Below the pieces are notes generated by a model. It made no database searches and was not told where the DNA came from. It saw only the letters and a program-made list of their open reading frames with translations. Position numbers and translations under genes: made by a program. This document shows positions 44,424 through 53,261 of a DNA stretch of 62,850 bases, one piece after another; the first letter of the stretch is position 1; each line of letters begins with the position of its first letter. This stretch comes from CAYONZ01 sp964405465 (lineage in GTDB: Bacteria; Bdellovibrionota; Bdellovibrionia; Bdellovibrionales; JAMPXM01). Location: positions 1 to 62,850 of the forward strand of contig CAYONZ010000021.1 of NCBI GenBank assembly GCA_964405465.1. Reading direction: 5' to 3'.

Positions 44424-44570
44424 AGTAATGCTAAATTCTTAAACAATTATTATTGATGTGCAAGGCGAAAGTCTGGACCGCAGCCTGTTTCGACATTGGC
44501 GTTTGTCGAGCTGTTGTAATTTCGTTAAAATGGTTCAATGCCTTTGGACGAGGCATTGGGGGGGCATAGG

Positions 44571-45407
44571 ATGGCTCGGTTAGATAAGGGAATTTTATTG
44601 GCGGTGTTCACGCTCATGGGCATTGGCCTAGTTCAAATCTATAGTTCGAGTTTCATGTTTGCCATTGAGTCGCGAGGCGANNNNNNNNNNNNNNNNNNNN
44701 NNNNNNNNNNNNNNNNNNNNNNNNNNNNNNNNNNNNNNNNNNNNNNNNNNNNNNNNNNNNNNNNNNNNNNNNNNNNNNNNGGGCTGTTGTTTGCGTTTGG
44801 ACTGCCATGGAAATATATTGGTGCTACGATCGCAGTGGCGCTGCCTAGTTTTTATTTTTTGGTGATGAACGTTCCCTATCGACGTGCGCGGATCATGGCC
44901 TTTCTCGATCCTTGGGCTGATCCTTCGCAAAAAGGTTTTCAAGTTATACAGAGTATGTTGAGTTTTCATTCTGGCGGGGTAACCGGCGCAGGTCTGGGTG
45001 AGAGCCAAGGAAAGTTGTTCTTTTTGCCTGAGGCGCACACCGATTTTACTATGGCAATTTTTGGTGAGGAGATGGGCTTTACAGGATTTTGTTTTGTGCT
45101 GATGATCTACGGATATTTGGTGGTGCGTGGACTGCAGCTCGCATCAAGAACCGAAGACATTTTTGCGCGGGCGGTGAGTTTAGGGTTGAGCCTCACTTTT
45201 GGATTTTCTGTTTTTATCAACGTCGGTGTTGTGACCGGGTTGCTTCCGACCAAAGGGCTCACTCTTCCCTTTTTAAGCTATGGTGGCAGTTCGCTCTTGA
45301 TGACCGCATTTATGTTTGGTCTACTTCTCAATATTCAAAGGCAAGAAAATAAGGCGCTACCAGTGGGTCGTAAGGGTGAGCGCATGTTTCGGTTCGCGCA
45401 GTATTAA
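44571..45407 (+). CDS. ftsW: Septal glycosyltransferase FtsW (interrupted by an assembly gap)
   Basis: FtsW is the SEDS peptidoglycan polymerase that works with FtsI. The start is set at ATG 44571, behind a G-rich site; ATG 44538 would add 11 residues. The part before the gap is the first helix (LLAVFTLMGIGLVQIYSSS). After it come ARIMAFLDPWADPSQKGFQ, the SEDS motif GLGESQGKLFFLPEAHTDF and GLLPTKGLTLPFLSYGGSS. About 245 residues are visible against about 370-380 normally, so roughly 375 bp are missing. Confidence 0.93.
   Translation: MARLDKGILLAVFTLMGIGLVQIYSSSFMFAIESRGXXXXXXXXXXXXXXXXXXXXXXXXXXXXXXXXXXGLLFAFGLPWKYIGATIAVALPSFYFLVMNVPYRRARIMAFLDPWADPSQKGFQVIQSMLSFHSGGVTGAGLGESQGKLFFLPEAHTDFTMAIFGEEMGFTGFCFVLMIYGYLVVRGLQLASRTEDIFARAVSLGLSLTFGFSVFINVGVVTGLLPTKGLTLPFLSYGGSSLLMTAFMFGLLLNIQRQENKALPVGRKGERMFRFAQY
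44681..44780. other. Assembly gap (100 N) inside ftsW
   Basis: Exactly 100 N. Family length suggests about 360-400 bp are really absent. Confidence 0.98.
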
Positions 45408-45445
45408 CTGCTGTCGATGTCTGATTAGTTTGTAAAGGTCAAAAG

Positions 45446-46606
45446 ATGCCAGAGCAAGAGATGCCAAAAAAAGAGATGCCCCAAAAAACAGATTCGCTCA
45501 AGAAAACCGTTATCATTGCTGGGGGCGGAACTGGTGGGCATATCTATCCGGGTGTCGCGATAGCTAAAGCTCTCGAGTCACTTCATGCCGATTGCCGAAT
45601 TCAGTTTGTAGGGGCACGGGGTGGGCTTGAAGAAAAAATCGTACCTCGAGAAGGTTTCTCATTAGAAGTTGTAGATATTGGTAAGCTTCACAGCAGTGTG
45701 GGGTTGGGAACTCGGCTTAAAACACTTTTGAAAATTCCGTTCGCATTTTGGCAGAGTTTACGTTTGTTAAGAAAGTATCGTCCTGTTGCTGTTCTGGGAG
45801 TCGGTGGCTATGCCTCGGGGCCGGTTGTATTTGTCGCTTCACTTTTGGGCTATCGCACACTTGTTTGGGAGCCAAATGCGTTTCCGGGAATGGCAAATCG
45901 AATTCTTTCACGCTTTGTCGATGAATGTTTGGTGGTTTTCGCTGACGCCGCAAAATATTTTAAATGCCGGGTGATCACGCCGGTGGGATTGCCTGTGCGT
46001 TCTAGTATTCATGCTGTGCCGAGAGCGAAGGGGCAGCCTTTGAGGGTTTTGGTCTTTGGTGGAAGCCAAGGGGCTCGGGCGATTAATCAGGTGGTGAGTG
46101 ATGCCGTTTTGCAGGGTGGAGATTGGTTGCGCGGTGTGGAGCTCGTGCATCAGACCGGTACCGCTGACTTTCAGAAAGTTCAGAAGGTTTATCAATCTGT
46201 TCAGTCGTCAAATTCGCAGGAAAAGCCTGCTGTGCAGGTTCTTGAGTATCTGCATGATATGGATGCTCGCTATGCTTGGGCAGATTTGATTGTTTGTCGG
46301 TCGGGCGCGAGCACAGTTGCAGAGGTTTGTGTGGCTCAGAAGGCGGCGGTTTTTATTCCGCTTCCAACCGCGGCCGACAATCACCAGCAAAAAAATGCCG
46401 AGGTTTTGGTTCGTGAAAATGCGGCCGTCATGGTGGTGCAGAAAGAATTTACGCCTGCAAAATTTAAAGACTTGGTTGTTGATTTTCGCGATCATCGAGA
46501 GAAGATTGGCCAATACCAGGAGCGAGTAGCAAAATTCAAGTTTGCTGATGCGGCTCGAATGATCGTTGACAGAATTCTTATTGGTGACAAAAATTTTCGG
46601 GCCTAA
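45446..46606 (+). CDS. murG: UDP-GlcNAc:lipid I N-acetylglucosaminyltransferase
   Basis: A 386-aa peripheral membrane GT28 enzyme that makes lipid II. It has the lipid-binding GGGTGGHIYPGVAIAKAL, GVGGYASGPVV, GGSQGARAINQ and the UDP-GlcNAc site CRSGASTVAEV followed by IPLPTAADNHQQKNA. The N-terminus carries an extra short repeat (EMPKKEMPQK) before the fold. It follows ftsW by 38 bp. Confidence 0.96.
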   Translation: MPEQEMPKKEMPQKTDSLKKTVIIAGGGTGGHIYPGVAIAKALESLHADCRIQFVGARGGLEEKIVPREGFSLEVVDIGKLHSSVGLGTRLKTLLKIPFAFWQSLRLLRKYRPVAVLGVGGYASGPVVFVASLLGYRTLVWEPNAFPGMANRILSRFVDECLVVFADAAKYFKCRVITPVGLPVRSSIHAVPRAKGQPLRVLVFGGSQGARAINQVVSDAVLQGGDWLRGVELVHQTGTADFQKVQKVYQSVQSSNSQEKPAVQVLEYLHDMDARYAWADLIVCRSGASTVAEVCVAQKAAVFIPLPTAADNHQQKNAEVLVRENAAVMVVQKEFTPAKFKDLVVDFRDHREKIGQYQERVAKFKFADAARMIVDRILIGDKNFRA

Positions 46607-46748
46607 GCTTTTGTCGCTTGAACCTATTTTTCTCCCAGAGCTCTGACCCTAAGCAGTCTTTGCTTTTTCGTTTCAATTCGCTTTGCCATTTGTGCTAAGA
46701 TTTGCCTCGAGGTGGCCGTTGGGTATTCTGGACGGTCGCATTCTCTAG

Positions 46749-46778
46749 ATCTAATTTAGATGGATCCTAATTTAGGAT
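46749..46778. promoter_or_regulatory. Twin palindromes between murG and murC
   Basis: ATCTAATTTAGAT (46749-46761) and ATCCTAATTTAGGAT (46764-46778) are perfect palindromes around a single central T. They share the core CTAATTTAG, are each followed by GG, and lie 15 bp apart start to start. This looks like a double operator. The surrounding 46607-46940 shows no gene and contains a 100-N gap. Confidence 0.5.
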
Positions 46779-46815
46779 GGTCTGCTTTGAAGAATCCGAG
46801 TTCTGGGTCCAGGTT

Positions 46816-46915
46816 NNNNNNNNNNNNNNNNNNNNNNNNNNNNNNNNNNNNNNNNNNNNNNNNNNNNNNNNNNNNNNNNNNNNNNNNNNNNNNNNNNNNN
46901 NNNNNNNNNNNNNNN
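46816..46915. other. Assembly gap (100 N) upstream of murC
   Basis: Exactly 100 N in the murG-murC interval; its true length and content are unknown. Confidence 0.98.
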
Positions 46916-46940
46916 CAGCAAAAGAGTTGAGGTGTTTAAC

Positions 46941-48347
46941 GTGAAGTTAGCAGAGTCGAAGGTTCATTTTATTGGCATTGGTGGAATAGGCATGTGCGGT
47001 TTGGCAGAGCTTTTGCGAAACATGGGAGCGACGGTTTCTGGAAGTGATATTGCGGAGAACTCAAATATTCAGAGATTGCGTGCACTAGGAGTGGATATTC
47101 ATCTTGGACACGAGGCAAAGAATATTGGTGATGCCGAAGTCGTGGTTTTTTCTAGTGCCATCAAAAACTCGAATCCTGAATTTCAAGAGGCACGTCGGCA
47201 AAAAATTCCGTTGATTCCGCGTGCTGAAGCTTTGGCCGAAATCATGCGTCTCAAAAGAGGGGTCGCAGTTGGCGGCTCACATGGCAAAACCACTACAACA
47301 AGTATGACAGCCGCGCTGTTCTTGCATGCGAAAGCCCAACCCACAATTGTTGTGGGAGGTCGTTTGGATTTGATTAAGTCTACGGCACTCTTGGGCCAGG
47401 GGCCCTGGCTGATTGCTGAGGCCGACGAGAGTGATGGTAGTTTTCATAAGCTCTCCCCTGAGATCGTGATTATTACCAATATTGATAACGACCATCTCGA
47501 TCATTATGGGAGCCTAGAAAATTTGAAACGTAGTTTTTATGAGTTTGCCCTCCGTGTTCCCTTTTATGGATTGGCCATCGTATGTGGAGATGATCCGATT
47601 ATTCGTGAGGTGTTTAAAGACTTTCCTAAACGAATTTTGTTTTATGGATTTGAAGCACATAACGATTTACAAATTCTTGGTGAAAAAGGTGTCTATCGGG
47701 TGTTGATGTCGGGAGAGACAGTCACTGAAACAGTAGGTGAGTTTCACCTTCAGGTTCCGGGACGACACAATGCTCTCAATGCCGCTGCAGCTTTGGCGGT
47801 TGGTCTTGAGGCGGGATTTACTTTTCAAACATGTGTGGATGGCTTGAACTCGTATGTTGGCGTTGACCGGCGCTTTCAGCACAAAGGGACCGTTGCAGGA
47901 ATAGATGTCTACGATGATTATGGTCATCATCCGACAGAAATCGTGGCGGTGTTACAGGCCTTCAAAGAAAAATTTCCAGATCGGCGTCTGGTGACCGTGT
48001 TTCAACCGCATCGGTATTCGCGAACCCAGCTCTGCTGGGAACAATTCACCACATGTTTTGCTTTAGCAGATGAAGTTTTTATTTGCGACATCTACCCCGC
48101 AGGAGAAGCCNNNNNNNNNNNNNNNNNNNNNNNNNNNNNNNNNNNNNNNNNNNNNNNNNNNNNNNNNNNNNNNNNNNNNNNNNNNNNNNNNNNNNNNNNN
48201 NNNNNNNNNNACTTTCGTAAAGATTTGCCGGTTGATCCGGTGGCTCAGGTGATTCGCTCAACCCTACGAGCAGGTGATGTTTTGGTGACACTTGGAGCTG
48301 GAGATATCTGGAAACTTGGCATGAAGATTTTAGAGGAGAAAAATTGA
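46941..48347 (+). CDS. murC: UDP-MurNAc:L-alanine ligase (interrupted by an assembly gap)
   Basis: MurC adds the first amino acid to UDP-MurNAc. GTG 46941 is preferred because GAGG lies 8 bases before it; GTG 46932 is the alternative. Landmarks are VHFIGIGGIGMCGLAELL, GVAVGGSHGKTTTTSM, EADESDGSF, NIDNDHLDHYG, VDRRFQHKG, DYGHHPTEI and VFQPHRYSRTQ. The gap falls after CDIYPAGEA; the C-terminal VLVTLGAGDIWKLGMKIL is in frame across the 100 N. Family length suggests that 100 to 140 bp are missing. Confidence 0.95.
   Translation: MKLAESKVHFIGIGGIGMCGLAELLRNMGATVSGSDIAENSNIQRLRALGVDIHLGHEAKNIGDAEVVVFSSAIKNSNPEFQEARRQKIPLIPRAEALAEIMRLKRGVAVGGSHGKTTTTSMTAALFLHAKAQPTIVVGGRLDLIKSTALLGQGPWLIAEADESDGSFHKLSPEIVIITNIDNDHLDHYGSLENLKRSFYEFALRVPFYGLAIVCGDDPIIREVFKDFPKRILFYGFEAHNDLQILGEKGVYRVLMSGETVTETVGEFHLQVPGRHNALNAAAALAVGLEAGFTFQTCVDGLNSYVGVDRRFQHKGTVAGIDVYDDYGHHPTEIVAVLQAFKEKFPDRRLVTVFQPHRYSRTQLCWEQFTTCFALADEVFICDIYPAGEAXXXXXXXXXXXXXXXXXXXXXXXXXXXXXXXXXXFRKDLPVDPVAQVIRSTLRAGDVLVTLGAGDIWKLGMKILEEKN
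48111..48210. other. Assembly gap (100 N) inside murC
   Basis: Exactly 100 N between the PAGEA motif and the C-terminal domain end of MurC. Confidence 0.98.
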
Positions 48348-48405
48348 CCTCTGTTTGTAAGTGATGATCGCACCAAACAGATTTACAATTTTTTTGGAGA
48401 GAACA

Positions 48406-49353
48406 ATGAAAGATCAAGAACGGAATGGCAACTTGAAGAAAGTCGGTCCTCCCATAGGTATTGAAGAAAATGTTTTGCTCGACAACTGGTCGAGCTGGCG
48501 AGTCGGTGGGCCTGCCGAATTTATTGTGGAACCCTCGACTACGGAATCATTGATCGAGGCGTTGCTTTGGGCTGAGTCGCAAGCATTGCCTGTAACAGTG
48601 ATCAGCGGTGGAACCAATGTTTTGGTGAGCGATAAAGGTGTACGGGGTTTGGTGGTGAGTATGGCTAAGCTCAGTGGTGTTCTGCGAGCGGAGCTTGGAA
48701 TGAGTGAGCGATTTGAGGTGGAGTGCTGGGCTGGAACACCAAAAGTAGAGCTACTCAAGATTTTTTTGAAAGCGAAACTCATGCCTGCTCTTTTTCTGGC
48801 CGGAATACCTGGCGATGTGGGTGGTGGAGTGGCCATGAATGCTGGCGTGGGTGAAATGATTGCGCCGCGCGAGTTTGTCGAGATTGTAGATTGGATCGAC
48901 GTTTTACGGGTGAGTGGTACGAAGGCTGAAACGGTTCGTCTTTGGAATACAGATTTGCGTTGGAGTTATCGTCATTGTGACGGCTGGCTTCCGGGAATTA
49001 TTTTGCGTGTCGGAATTTCTTGGCCATATGAGCCTGACGAAAGAGTGATGCAAAAAGTTCGCGATGCCAATCGGGTTCGCGCGAGTAAACAACCGCTAGA
49101 TTTGCCAAGTTGTGGTTCGACGTTTGTGAATCCTTTTGGGCTTAAAGCTGGACAGCTGATTGAAGCATCAGGTCTCAAGGGTTTGCAAATTGGTGGCGCG
49201 AAGGTTTCTGAAAAGCATGGCAATTTCATTTTAAATATTGGCGATGCCACCGCCACAGATATTGACCGCGTGATCAAAAAAGTTCAAGCCGTCGTCAAAG
49301 AAAAACAAGGCGTCGATCTTAAAACAGAAATTGTTTATCTCGGAGACTGGTAA
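48406..49353 (+). CDS. murB: UDP-N-acetylenolpyruvoylglucosamine reductase
   Basis: A 315-aa FAD enzyme that makes UDP-MurNAc from the enolpyruvyl intermediate. ATG 48406 follows GGAGAG. It shows NTWRxGG-like NWSSWRVGGPAEF, the FAD motif VISGGTNVLVSDKGVRGLV, GIPGDVGGGVAMNAGVG and the proton-donor Ser in PSCGSTFVNPFG, then EKHGNFILNIGDATA. It is the last murein gene before the pilin insertion. ddl, which often follows murB, was not found. Confidence 0.94.
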   Translation: MKDQERNGNLKKVGPPIGIEENVLLDNWSSWRVGGPAEFIVEPSTTESLIEALLWAESQALPVTVISGGTNVLVSDKGVRGLVVSMAKLSGVLRAELGMSERFEVECWAGTPKVELLKIFLKAKLMPALFLAGIPGDVGGGVAMNAGVGEMIAPREFVEIVDWIDVLRVSGTKAETVRLWNTDLRWSYRHCDGWLPGIILRVGISWPYEPDERVMQKVRDANRVRASKQPLDLPSCGSTFVNPFGLKAGQLIEASGLKGLQIGGAKVSEKHGNFILNIGDATATDIDRVIKKVQAVVKEKQGVDLKTEIVYLGDW

Positions 49354-49396
49354 CGCTTTGCTAATCGGAATTTGCACCTGGGCTCTCTGCTGCTGT

Positions 49397-50245
49397 TTAC
49401 CGCTGAAGGTCTTTTTCGACTTTCTCAATGGCGGCATTGAGTTTATTCAATTTTTCGAGTAGTCGTTGCCGCTCTTCTAGAGTGATTGAAGGTGCTGAGA
49501 GTTTTGCTGCCGTCTCACGTTTTTTTTGATAGGCCAGTGCGAGTACTTTTTTGCAAGTCTCATCGACATCTCCAGAGATGTTTTGCATTAGGGCAAGAGT
49601 GGCTTGTTTTTCAGCGGGAGTGCTCTCGGCAAGATACTCCTGATAAAGAACCTGGAGCAACGCTTGAAGCTCAAGAGAAATGCGCCATGAGACTAAAAAT
49701 CGAAAAGCAATGGGAAACTTGTTTGCAAGAGTGCCGAGCATGGCCGTGACCGCACCTCCACCCAGTGTTCCTGTGATCTCTGAGGCCAGCTGATAGAGAG
49801 TCACCATGTTTTTGTAGATAGAGCCAGAGAGGTGATCGCCAAAACAATCTTGAACAGCTCGGCGAAATCCAGGGGAGTGCATCAGGCGACTGGCCTCTGG
49901 AGAAATATAGCCCGCACGATGACGTTCAAGCATAGCGTTTACATCTAACGACAGAACACCGAGAAGATTCGAAGTTGCTGAATTCATGATCTTGGCGTCG
50001 AATCCAATTCGTGCTGAGCTCAATAGGCCATTTGAGCTGCAAAGTGCGAGAGTGTTTTGATATTGAGTGTATTCTTCAGCGCTAAAGCTTTGATGGGCTA
50101 AGCTTTTTGCTGAGGGTTCTGTGGTGTGCAATGCTGCTGTTGTTCGAGAGTCACTGGGTAGCGGTGACCAAACATCGGCGTGTGCGAATGAAATCGAAAA
50201 GCATGCAACAACAGGCAAAACAAAGCTGGCAGTGAATTTAGACAT
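49397..50245 (-). CDS. Secreted protein of unknown function
   Basis: A 282-aa protein with a signal peptide (hydrophobic run ending FAHAD). The rest is mainly helical, with a hydrophobic Gly/Ala stretch (ITGTLGGGAVTAMLGTLANK) in the middle and a C-terminal coiled coil (about 245-282, ERQRLLEKLNKLNAAIEKVE). Four Cys residues are spread along the chain after the signal peptide. GAGGAAT precedes the ATG. I recognise no family. It lies 53 bp downstream of another unknown membrane gene on the same strand, so the two may be one unit. Confidence 0.6.
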   Translation of the reverse strand: MSKFTASFVLPVVACFSISFAHADVWSPLPSDSRTTAALHTTEPSAKSLAHQSFSAEEYTQYQNTLALCSSNGLLSSARIGFDAKIMNSATSNLLGVLSLDVNAMLERHRAGYISPEASRLMHSPGFRRAVQDCFGDHLSGSIYKNMVTLYQLASEITGTLGGGAVTAMLGTLANKFPIAFRFLVSWRISLELQALLQVLYQEYLAESTPAEKQATLALMQNISGDVDETCKKVLALAYQKKRETAAKLSAPSITLEERQRLLEKLNKLNAAIEKVEKDLQR

Positions 50246-50298
50246 CTCATTCCTCGTGCGTTGACTTCTAGATTTACGAAATAAGCGAGTGCAATTTT

Positions 50299-50874
50299 CT
50301 AAAATCCACGCGTGGCCTCATAGGCTGCGATGGCATGATCCACTTCGATCTGCTTTTCTTGAATTGCTTTCTGCAAATCTTCAATCAGTCGGCTATCGAT
50401 TGTCAGTTTTATGCGATTCTCGTTTGCGATGTATCCATTAGCGGCAGCGATAGAGAGATAGAGTGTTGCTGAATCATTTTGAAGATGCGGATTTTCTTTT
50501 ATTAGAAGATAGTTTCTACCTTTTTGTAACAAGACTTTGAAACCTTTAACTCCGGAAGCTACCGCAAAAATGCTGGTTGCAACGAGGATTGTGATGTGGG
50601 TAGTTCTTTTTATCTTTGCGTTCTCAAGTTGGGCTTGAAATCTGGCTAGAGCCCATCGCTTTTGTACAAGTTGATCAAAAAGTTTGGCGGCATCGGTTTG
50701 TGTTTGTTCGGTCAACTGATCTTCGCCGTAGGCTAGCGAGCCCATGCCTGTCGACACGAACGCCACCAACAAGACGGTATTCAAGGTGCCAGAAAATATA
50801 TTTCGAAAGGCCCTCCTTGAAAAATTTTGCTTCAATGGGCTGGACTCAATTCGTTTTTGATCATATTTGTGCAT
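50299..50874 (-). CDS. Membrane-associated protein of unknown function
   Basis: A 191-aa protein. A basic N-terminus leads to a hydrophobic segment (NTVLLVAFVSTGMGSLAYGE) that may be a cleaved signal. Then come a coiled-coil-like helix (AAKLFDQLVQKRWALARFQ), a second hydrophobic segment (ITILVATSIFAVASGV) and a C-terminal helix (DLQKAIQEKQIEVDHAIAAY). GGAG stands before the ATG. No family recognised. It is upstream of the secreted unknown gene at 49397-50245. Confidence 0.6.
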   Translation of the reverse strand: MHKYDQKRIESSPLKQNFSRRAFRNIFSGTLNTVLLVAFVSTGMGSLAYGEDQLTEQTQTDAAKLFDQLVQKRWALARFQAQLENAKIKRTTHITILVATSIFAVASGVKGFKVLLQKGRNYLLIKENPHLQNDSATLYLSIAAANGYIANENRIKLTIDSRLIEDLQKAIQEKQIEVDHAIAAYEATRGF

Positions 50875-50952
50875 GAGGTGGCTCCATCAATTAAATTAAA
50901 GAATTTGTTCGCTTCTGACTGTCGAAGAAGCTTTCACTGGTTAGCATTCTTG

Positions 50953-51045
50953 TCAGTCTTTTTTGGCCGGCCCCATGGGCCAGCCACCCAACAGAAGCAA
51001 ACCAAAGAAAACGGCTACTGCGATCAGCCCCAATGGGCTGATCAC
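50953..51045 (-). CDS. Candidate 30-aa single-helix membrane peptide
   Basis: In the 534-bp stretch 50875-51408, which has no other supported gene, a minus-strand frame from GTG 51045 encodes 30 residues: VISPLG, then a hydrophobic run (LIAVAVFFGLLLLGGW), then PMGPAKKD. The shape (short lumen end, one helix, positive tail) is that of small membrane proteins. Against it: no clear ribosome-binding site, a GTG start and a stop two codons before it. Two hairpins overlap it (50964-50986 and 51022-51043). Confidence 0.25.
   Translation of the reverse strand: MISPLGLIAVAVFFGLLLLGGWPMGPAKKD
50964..51043. repeat. Two adjacent inverted repeats in the 534-bp intergenic stretch
   Basis: TGGCCGGCCC/GGGCCAGCCA (50964-50973 and 50977-50986, 9 of 10 paired, loop CAT) and GATCAGCCC/GGGCTGATC (51022-51030 and 51035-51043, perfect, loop CAAT). 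Neither is followed by a T-run. No other structure or gene was seen in 50875-51408; the pilin promoter should be here. Confidence 0.6.
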
Positions 51046-51408
51046 TCGTCACTGCGAAGAATTTACCACACAACTTTCGGTAAATAGAGTTTGTTTGCGA
51101 GTGTCAGTGGCAACGGGTTCGAAATCTTGCACTGTTTTCAGTTCTGTAAAAACTTTTGACATGGCTTATGGCTCAAAAGCGGCAATGTGATTCATTCTGT
51201 TTGGTTGGAGCGACTTTGGTCGGGCTCAAGTTTAGTAAGAGTCTCTGACAGATCAAGCCGGCGGTTCGAGCGAGGTAGATCAAACAAGGGCAATCCTTTG
51301 AAAGTTGATCCGTGTTGATGTGTTTGGTTTGCACCTGGTGGATTTGCGATTTTCCGTCTACTTTTCTTTTACCAGTTTGCTTTGCATTTATAAAACCGGA
51401 CCTCTACA

Positions 51409-51984
51409 ATGGTTGATATGCATTCATCTCGTGGCAGCATCATCATTCCGCTTGTTATTTCTATTTCAATTGCCTTTATCACTGCGTTTTTATTGCTAGA
51501 GCGTGAGTTCCAACAGCAGGGGCAGGTGATGATGTTGCAGTCGTCGGTCTTGAATCTTGAGGCGTTTAAGAACAGTGTGCGTGCCGCCCTTTTGCACCCA
51601 GAAAACTTGGCGGCAACGATCACAGCTGCTGCAAACAATCCTGGGGGAGGAGCGAATCTTCAGGACTGTATGAATAATCCTACTTATAATTGTGCTACGG
51701 GTGCTCATGATCTGACAGTCGTTCTTGCAAATGGTAGTGTTCTAGCGAATCCCAATCAGGGGCTTCGCGCAGATTGGCGAGCGACAACGGGTTCAACATG
51801 TGCTCCCTTTGGTGGTGACGATTGTCCTTTTCAATATCAGTTTCGTTGGCAACCAAGTTGTCCGATTGGGGGACCATGTGTTCATCCAAAAATAGCGGTC
51901 ACAGCGACCTTGCAATACAACCCAGGGTTAAATCGAATGAATTTCAATCCGACTCGATACCCGTTTGCGATGACACTCAACTGA
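51409..51984 (+). CDS. Minor pilin-like protein, PilX/GspK class, with a six-cysteine module
   Basis: A 191-aa protein with a short basic leader (HSSRGS) and a pilin-type hydrophobic helix (SIIIPLVISISIAFITAFLL). The residue at mature position 5 is Pro rather than Glu, as is allowed in PilX/GspK-class minor pilins. The globular part has six Cys (87, 95, 131, 139, 151, 157) and the motif WQPSCPIGGPC. The same spacing recurs in the next two pilin genes. It precedes the second pilin gene by 7 bp. Type IV pilus or type II secretion tip roles are possible; no assembly genes are nearby. Confidence 0.65.
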   Translation: MVDMHSSRGSIIIPLVISISIAFITAFLLLEREFQQQGQVMMLQSSVLNLEAFKNSVRAALLHPENLAATITAAANNPGGGANLQDCMNNPTYNCATGAHDLTVVLANGSVLANPNQGLRADWRATTGSTCAPFGGDDCPFQYQFRWQPSCPIGGPCVHPKIAVTATLQYNPGLNRMNFNPTRYPFAMTLN

Positions 51985-51991
51985 GTGTGGA

Positions 51992-53212
51992 GTGATGATT
52001 TTGACGAAAGAAAAGTTTAAGTTAAAGCAACGAAGCAAGAGTAATGGTTTTAGTTTGGCTGAGGCGCTTCTTTCGCTTTTGATTCTTGTGATTTCAATGA
52101 GCTCTGCTTTTTATATTTACACAGCTTCATCTGCGCAGCGTACCCATGTCGAGACCTTGGTTGAGGTGCTTGTCGTGCGTAACAATGTTTTGAATTATTT
52201 GAAGAGTACTTTATCTTGGCAAAATACAGTGACGGCCAACGGCAGCGGATCGATGGCCTGTTTAGTGAATCATACGGATTGCGCTGGGATTCTCGCCGCA
52301 CCAGGAGCCGCGACCAATGGTAAGTTTGTGCTGCGTGACCTTGGCAATAATGTCGTTTTTGATCCGACGGTTGCGACCAACGGTTTTCAAACGAATGGTC
52401 AAGCCTGTACGGCATTTGTTGCGGCACCTGGAGTTCCAGATCTGAATTGTGTTTTAGGTTTGAATCTTTATTGGGAGCCGATTTGCCCGACGATTGGAGA
52501 TTGCATTGATCCGTTGGTTCGCATTCATGCCGAGTTCTCTTACAATGCACCCGTGATGCCAGGTCGGCGAGATCCGCCGATTCCGAAATTGAATTTTCAG
52601 CTTGATCAGATTGCGCGTTATTGCCCAGGGACAGTGCCGGGTTTTGGATTGCTTGATCTAGGTGGCACGACCACCTCGGTTTCAGCACCCCCACCTCCGC
52701 TAATCGGGACGGTGGTGAGCAACTCTGTGGCACAGGTCTATCCCGCGGGGCGCGCACGCAATTCGGCGAATATCCCTGCATGTCAGTCGGCGATGGTGGA
52801 GTGGCAGGTTGCAGTCGCGGGACCTATCACCGAAGCAGAGAATCAGTCTGATGTGTGTTTGGTCGATGCAAGCGTTGCCTCTCCTGGTTTGGCGGATTGT
52901 TTGTTTCGCTGGCATCACTTTTACTCAGCGGCGATCTCAGCTGACAGCTGGGAACTCTATGATGCCTCTGGTACCTTGGTTTTTCCATCTGCCGGTTTTA
53001 ATCCACAACATGGCAATGGAAATCTCTATAGTTTTAAAATCGATCGCGGGCGAGTGCAGTTTTATCAAAACGGTTTGCATTTTTTTACATTTGCCAAGGG
53101 GATAAAGAGCGTTGCTCCTGCTGGTGTTGCCAATATTCGCGTGCTCTATATGCCTCCGTCGCAACGATACTCTGCGATAGGTTTGCAGAGTCTCTCCTTG
53201 CGGGCGCTTTGA
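51992..53212 (+). CDS. Prepilin (PilV-like) with six-cysteine module and a beta-sandwich-like C-terminal region
   Basis: A 406-aa prepilin. The prepilin peptidase site is clear: SNG19/F20-SLAE24-ALLSLLILVISM, with Glu at mature position 5. Residues 85-185 are the six-Cys module (90, 97, 139, 153, 165, 171; WEPICPTIGDC). A proline-rich spacer leads to a C-terminal 150-residue region rich in short strands (GNLYSFKIDRGRVQFYQNG, HFFTF) that resembles lectin/SPRY-type beta-sandwiches, by inference. The leader is long, and the start (GTG 51992, ATG 51995 or TTG 52001) is uncertain. It probably forms one transcript with the preceding gene. Confidence 0.75.
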   Translation: MMILTKEKFKLKQRSKSNGFSLAEALLSLLILVISMSSAFYIYTASSAQRTHVETLVEVLVVRNNVLNYLKSTLSWQNTVTANGSGSMACLVNHTDCAGILAAPGAATNGKFVLRDLGNNVVFDPTVATNGFQTNGQACTAFVAAPGVPDLNCVLGLNLYWEPICPTIGDCIDPLVRIHAEFSYNAPVMPGRRDPPIPKLNFQLDQIARYCPGTVPGFGLLDLGGTTTSVSAPPPPLIGTVVSNSVAQVYPAGRARNSANIPACQSAMVEWQVAVAGPITEAENQSDVCLVDASVASPGLADCLFRWHHFYSAAISADSWELYDASGTLVFPSAGFNPQHGNGNLYSFKIDRGRVQFYQNGLHFFTFAKGIKSVAPAGVANIRVLYMPPSQRYSAIGLQSLSLRAL

Positions 53213-53261
53213 TATTTTTTTAAATCGATGTGTTTCGTGAAGGTCAGCGAAGCCAGCACGG

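Noticed and set aside
50963..51190. 75-residue plus-strand frame in the 534-bp intergenic stretch
   Set aside because: No recognisable protein pattern and no ribosome-binding site; it crosses two hairpins.
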